Source: Paenibacillus sp. RUD330
Lineage (GTDB): Bacteria > Bacillota > Bacilli > Paenibacillales > Paenibacillaceae
Length of the DNA: 64,000 nucleotides
Assembly: GCF_002243345.2 (NCBI RefSeq)
Contig: NZ_CP022655.2
Span: forward strand, 2,606,501-2,670,500
Reading direction: 5' to 3'
Shown: positions 61,401 to 64,000 of the stretch, in pieces
Position numbering within the stretch: the stretch's first letter is position 1
Layout: the number at the start of each line of letters is the position of its first letter
Made by a program: the position numbers and the translations under genes
The notes under the pieces: model-generated
Told to the model about the DNA's origin: nothing
What the model saw: the letters and a program-made list of their open reading frames with translations, nothing else
Databases searched by the model: none

Positions 61401-64000
61401 TTGCCGCAGGTCGGCATCGAGGACGACTTTTTCGAGCTGGGCGGGCATTCCCTGCTCGCGGGCAGGCTGATCAGCCGCATCCGCGAATCGCTGCAGGCTG
61501 AGCTAGGCATCGCCGCCCTGTTCGAAGCGCCGACGGTCGCGGGCATCGCCAAAGAGATCGACCATGCCGCTGCGGCGAGGCCGGCGATTGTCCCGGCCGC
61601 GCGACCGGCCGACATTCCGCTTTCATTTGCCCAGCGCCGCCTGTGGTTCCTGAACTGTCTCGAGGGCCCGGGTCCGACCTATAACATTCCGCTGGTCGCC
61701 AGGCTGGATGGCCCGCTGGACCACATGCGGCTGGAAGCCGCCCTGCAGGATGTCGTCCGCCGCCATGAAACGCTGCGGACGGTGTTCCCCGAGCGGAACG
61801 GGACCGCGACGCAGCGGGTGCTGGATGCGGACGCCTGCGAGGTGCGGCTGGCTGTAACCAAGGTATCGGAGGAGGAGCTCGCGGCCGAGCTGGCCGCCGC
61901 CGTGCGCTACGGCTTCGATCTGGCCCAGGAGCTGTCGTTCCGGGCCAGGCTGTATGTGGTAGGACCGGAGCGGCATGTGCTTCTGCTGCTGCTTCATCAT
62001 ATCGTCGGAGACGGCTGGTCGCTGGACCCGCTGACCCGCGATTTGTCGGCCGCTTACGTGGCCCGCTCGAAAGGAGAGGCGCCGGCTTGGCCGCCGCTGC
62101 CCGTGCAGTATGGAGATTATGCGCTCTGGCAGGAGCGGCTGCTCGGCGATGAGAGCGACCCGGACAGCCTCGTCGCGCGCCAGATTTCTTTCTGGAAAGA
62201 GACGCTGCACGGCTTGCCGGATCAGCTGGAGCTGCCGGCGGATCATCCCCGGCCTGCGGAATCGACGCATGCCGGGGATACCGTTGCGGCGAGGCTGCCG
62301 GCCGGGCTCCATGCCGGTCTGCTCGCGCTGGCCAGAGAGACTCGGACGAGCTTGTTCATGATCGTTCAGTCCGGACTCGCCGCGCTCTTCACCCGCTTGG
62401 GGGCAGGGACGGACGTGCCGCTGGGAAGTCCGATCGCCGGCCGCAACGACGATGCGCTCGGCGATCTGGTCGGCCTCTTCATCAATACGATCGTTTTGCG
62501 TACGGATACTTCCGGCGATCCAAGCTTCAGGGAGCTGCTGGAGCGGGTGAGAAGCGCTAATCTTGCTGCATACGGGAACGGGGACGTGCCCTTCGAGCGG
62601 CTGGTGGAGATTTTGAATCCGCCGCGTTCCCGCTCGAGGCATCCGTTGTTCCAGGTCATGCTTGCTTTCCAGAATACGCCGGAGCCTAGGCTGGCGCTTG
62701 AAGGCGTCAGCGCCGACTTGCGGCTGGATACGGTCGGCCGGGCAAAGTTCGACCTGACGATCGAGTTCAGGGAAAGAAGGCTGCCGGACGGCACTCCGGA
62801 CGGCATCGACGGCTGGTTTGAATTCGCCAGCGATCTCTACGAGCGGGAGACGATTGAAAAGCTTGCCGCGCGTCTTGCGCTTCTGCTGGAGACGGCCGCC
62901 GCGGAGCCTGACATGCCGATCGGACTGCTTCCGATCCTGATGCCGGAGGAGCAGGCGGCACGCGCGCTTCAAGCCGCTGCTCCAAGGGAATCCGCCTGGG
63001 ACGCCCGCAATCTGGCGGAGCTGTTCCGGGAGCAGGCCGCGAAGCGCCCGAATGCGGCAGCGGTTGCCTGCGAAAGGGAGTCGCTTACCTATGCCGAGTT
63101 GAACGCCAAGGCGAATCAGCTCGCGCATGAGCTTATCCTCCGGGGCATCGGTCCCGAGCAGCTCGTCGGCCTGCTGCTTCCGCGTTCGATCTCGATGCTG
63201 GTCGGGGTGCTGGCAGTGCTGAAAGCGGGAGCGGGGTACTTGCCGCTCGACCCGGATTATCCGCTCGACCGCCTCCTGTACATGCTGGAGGATACGAAGC
63301 CGGCTTGCGTGATCGGCTGTCTCGAAACGGCGTCCGTGCTGGCCGGGAAAGAGATGCTGCTGATCGACGAAGCCGCTGCGGCCAAGCGGCTGAGCCTGTA
63401 TCCGGCGACCGATCCGGAGGACCGCGACCGCACGGCCCCGCTGTCGCCGGATGCAGCCGCGTACATCATCTACACGTCGGGCTCGACGGGCAAGCCGAAA
63501 GGCGTCGTCATTCCGCATCGCAACGTTGTGCGGCTGTTCTCGGCGACCGATCGCTGGTACGGCTTCGGCCCGCAGGATGTCTGGACGCTGTTCCACTCCT
63601 ATGCCTTCGATTTCTCGGTATGGGAAATGTGGGGCGCGCTGCTGTACGGCGGCAAGCTTGTCATCGTGCCGCATCGGACATCCCGCTCGCCGGAAGAATT
63701 CCTGAAGCTGCTCTGCGAGGAGCGCGTTACGGTTCTGAACCAGACGCCAAGCGCTTTTTACCAGCTCATGCAGGCGGACAAAGAACAGGAGCAGCTGCGT
63801 CGGAAGCTGTCGCTGCGTTATGTGATTTTCGGAGGGGAAGCGCTGGATCTCGGACATTTGCGGGACTGGTACGACCGCCACGACGACCAGGCGCCGCTGC
63901 TCGTGAACATGTACGGCATTACGGAGACGACCGTGCATGTGAGCTGTTATCCGCTGTCGAGGGCGATGACGGAGAGCAAGGCGGGCAGTCTGATCGGCGG
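58431..64000 (+). CDS. dhbF: non-ribosomal peptide synthetase DhbF (3' end outside window)
   Basis: 1,856 codons are visible in one unbroken frame. Domains in order: condensation (HHIAIDGYG), adenylation 1 (YTSGSTGKPKGVV, FDISILEIF, LYGPTETTIW), carrier (FFELGGHSLLAGRL), condensation 2 (HHIVGDGWS) and adenylation 2 (FDFSVWEMW, MYGITETTVHV). Specificity residues read D-I-L-Q-L-G-L-I-W (glycine, as in DhbF) and D-F-W-N-I-G-M-V-H (threonine). The missing end should hold a carrier and thioesterase. It builds (DHB-Gly-Thr)3, bacillibactin. ATG 58431 is 9 nt after AAGGAG; ATG 58422 abuts it. Confidence 0.95.
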   Translation, partial: MLAAPTVRRPLSGAQAGIWYAQQLDLDNPMYNTGEYIDINGPVERSIFETALRQAVLEAEALHARFEEDRDGPWQVLEPNAEWTLHYMDLSKEEAAFEQAKAWMDADLRRPCRLTEDPLFTEALFKLSGERYLWYQRIHHIAIDGYGFSLLTKRVAQIYTAMLRRQPFSNGRFGSWHSVLDEDEGYRSSEKAEADRRFWLSRFEDEPDVVSLSDRAPRSAHRIWRQSAELASAKASSLRQSAQLQGAAWSEIVLAAAAAYLHRLTGAEDVILGLPMMGRLGSASLNTPGMVMNIVPLRLNVRPAMELSELVRQAAREVREARKHQSYRHEELRRDLKRVGDGRRLYGPMVNMMPFDSRLEFNGVPGRKLNLSAGPVDDLAINVSLQADGIGLQIEMDGNPELYAEEELRGHHRRLIHFLGNVADARPDDPVGCIPLLDERELAEDGSRWNGAARRLPAARAADLFEAQALRCPSAIAVVHEAEALSYSELNARANRLARLLIGRGVGPQCIAAIAVPRSVEMIVCMLAVHKTGAAYLPLDIDFPADRMAYMVEDAQASIMLTTTDVAARLPQLAAPALRQPLLQLDDPAVQAELAGCAERNVTDQDRLFAPLSADPAYILYTSGSTGKPKGVVIPSAALTNFLLAMDEQFRLTAEDRLLAVTTISFDISILEIFLPLISGARLIVADRRTVQDPVALSQLIRTSGATLMQATPSLWHSLAEHAPDGLRGLRALAGGEALSGGLLQALRALGCEVTNLYGPTETTIWSTSATYAAAGSVPKPSIGRPIWNTQLYILDSGLQPVPPGTAGDLYIAGAGLALGYWQRPGLTAERFVADPYGLPGSRMYRTGDIARRLPDGAVDYCGRADQQIKLRGFRMEISEIEAALSRYPGLAQGAVAVREDRPGDKRLAAYYVANVSIEPALLRNHMSACLPEYMVPSAFVAMERFPQTPSGKFDRKALPAPHYAAGSAARLARTPQEEMLCELFAEVLGLPQVGIEDDFFELGGHSLLAGRLISRIRESLQAELGIAALFEAPTVAGIAKEIDHAAAARPAIVPAARPADIPLSFAQRRLWFLNCLEGPGPTYNIPLVARLDGPLDHMRLEAALQDVVRRHETLRTVFPERNGTATQRVLDADACEVRLAVTKVSEEELAAELAAAVRYGFDLAQELSFRARLYVVGPERHVLLLLLHHIVGDGWSLDPLTRDLSAAYVARSKGEAPAWPPLPVQYGDYALWQERLLGDESDPDSLVARQISFWKETLHGLPDQLELPADHPRPAESTHAGDTVAARLPAGLHAGLLALARETRTSLFMIVQSGLAALFTRLGAGTDVPLGSPIAGRNDDALGDLVGLFINTIVLRTDTSGDPSFRELLERVRSANLAAYGNGDVPFERLVEILNPPRSRSRHPLFQVMLAFQNTPEPRLALEGVSADLRLDTVGRAKFDLTIEFRERRLPDGTPDGIDGWFEFASDLYERETIEKLAARLALLLETAAAEPDMPIGLLPILMPEEQAARALQAAAPRESAWDARNLAELFREQAAKRPNAAAVACERESLTYAELNAKANQLAHELILRGIGPEQLVGLLLPRSISMLVGVLAVLKAGAGYLPLDPDYPLDRLLYMLEDTKPACVIGCLETASVLAGKEMLLIDEAAAAKRLSLYPATDPEDRDRTAPLSPDAAAYIIYTSGSTGKPKGVVIPHRNVVRLFSATDRWYGFGPQDVWTLFHSYAFDFSVWEMWGALLYGGKLVIVPHRTSRSPEEFLKLLCEERVTVLNQTPSAFYQLMQADKEQEQLRRKLSLRYVIFGGEALDLGHLRDWYDRHDDQAPLLVNMYGITETTVHVSCYPLSRAMTESKAGSLIG

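Noticed and set aside
61623-63938. A 771-codon minus-strand frame
   Set aside because: It lies wholly inside dhbF, whose motifs are unbroken on the + strand. The frame is low-complexity Arg/Gln/Leu, typical of a shadow frame.

Overview
The window looks like about 64 kb of chromosome from an endospore-forming, GC-rich member of the Bacillales, most likely Paenibacillus or a close relative. The evidence is a gerAB-gerAA-gerAC germinant-receptor operon, XerS, the bacillithiol-linked reductase YpdA, YtoI, a dhbACEBF bacillibactin operon, strong AGGAGG-type ribosome sites, frequent TTG/GTG starts, and Firmicute-type LexA, Rex, BirA and Fur sites. Genus is inference. I found no rRNA, tRNA, CRISPR array, IS element or prophage.

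Layout. 1-9.5 kb: the 3' end of topB, an SgrR-type regulator, a HAD hydrolase, a small gene under two LexA boxes, an orphan ABC ATPase, a DUF3298-type protein, an APC permease and a MOSC protein. 9.5-12.5 kb: ypdA, an unknown 168-aa protein and xerS, bracketed by two imperfect 21-bp direct repeats. 12.5-20.3 kb: a membrane metallophosphoesterase, a secreted unknown, a two-gene ABC-2 exporter, a Zn/Cd-type P-type ATPase with an ArsR/CzrA-type repressor gene, and a tyrosine recombinase. 20.4-27.8 kb: the germination operon, a Gfo/Idh/MocA oxidoreductase divergent from an AraC regulator, and ytoI. 28-31.3 kb: a glyoxylate-shunt operon, aceA-aceB, flanked by two tiny CxxC proteins; aceA carries a one-base frameshift. 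31.4-35.9 kb: housekeeping and unknown genes.

36-44 kb is a redox and metal block. The + strand carries nosD-nosL-nosY-nosF, a TlpA-like thioredoxin and a NarL-type response regulator. The convergent minus-strand operon carries a PepSY protein, a YtkA-like lipoprotein, a membrane cytochrome c and a winged-helix response regulator whose receiver domain lacks its catalytic residues. There is no nosZ in the window. The NarL gene and the PepSY operon share an inverted repeat TGACYC-N4-GRGTCA, placed exactly 33 bp (centre to centre) upstream of a -10-like hexamer in both. This predicts a common activator binding near -41.5.

44-51.6 kb: bioB with two BirA-type operators, then cydABDC (cytochrome bd oxidase and its thiol exporter) with a Rex-like site. 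51.9-64 kb: an AraC/periplasmic-binding-domain regulator and dhbACEBF, both preceded by Fur boxes. The dhbF adenylation-domain residues read as the glycine and threonine codes, which predicts bacillibactin; dhbF runs off the window.

The observations most worth follow-up are the shared operator in the nos/PepSY block, the nos accessory genes without nosZ, the degenerate receiver, the SOS-type small gene, the repeats around xerS, and the aceA frameshift.
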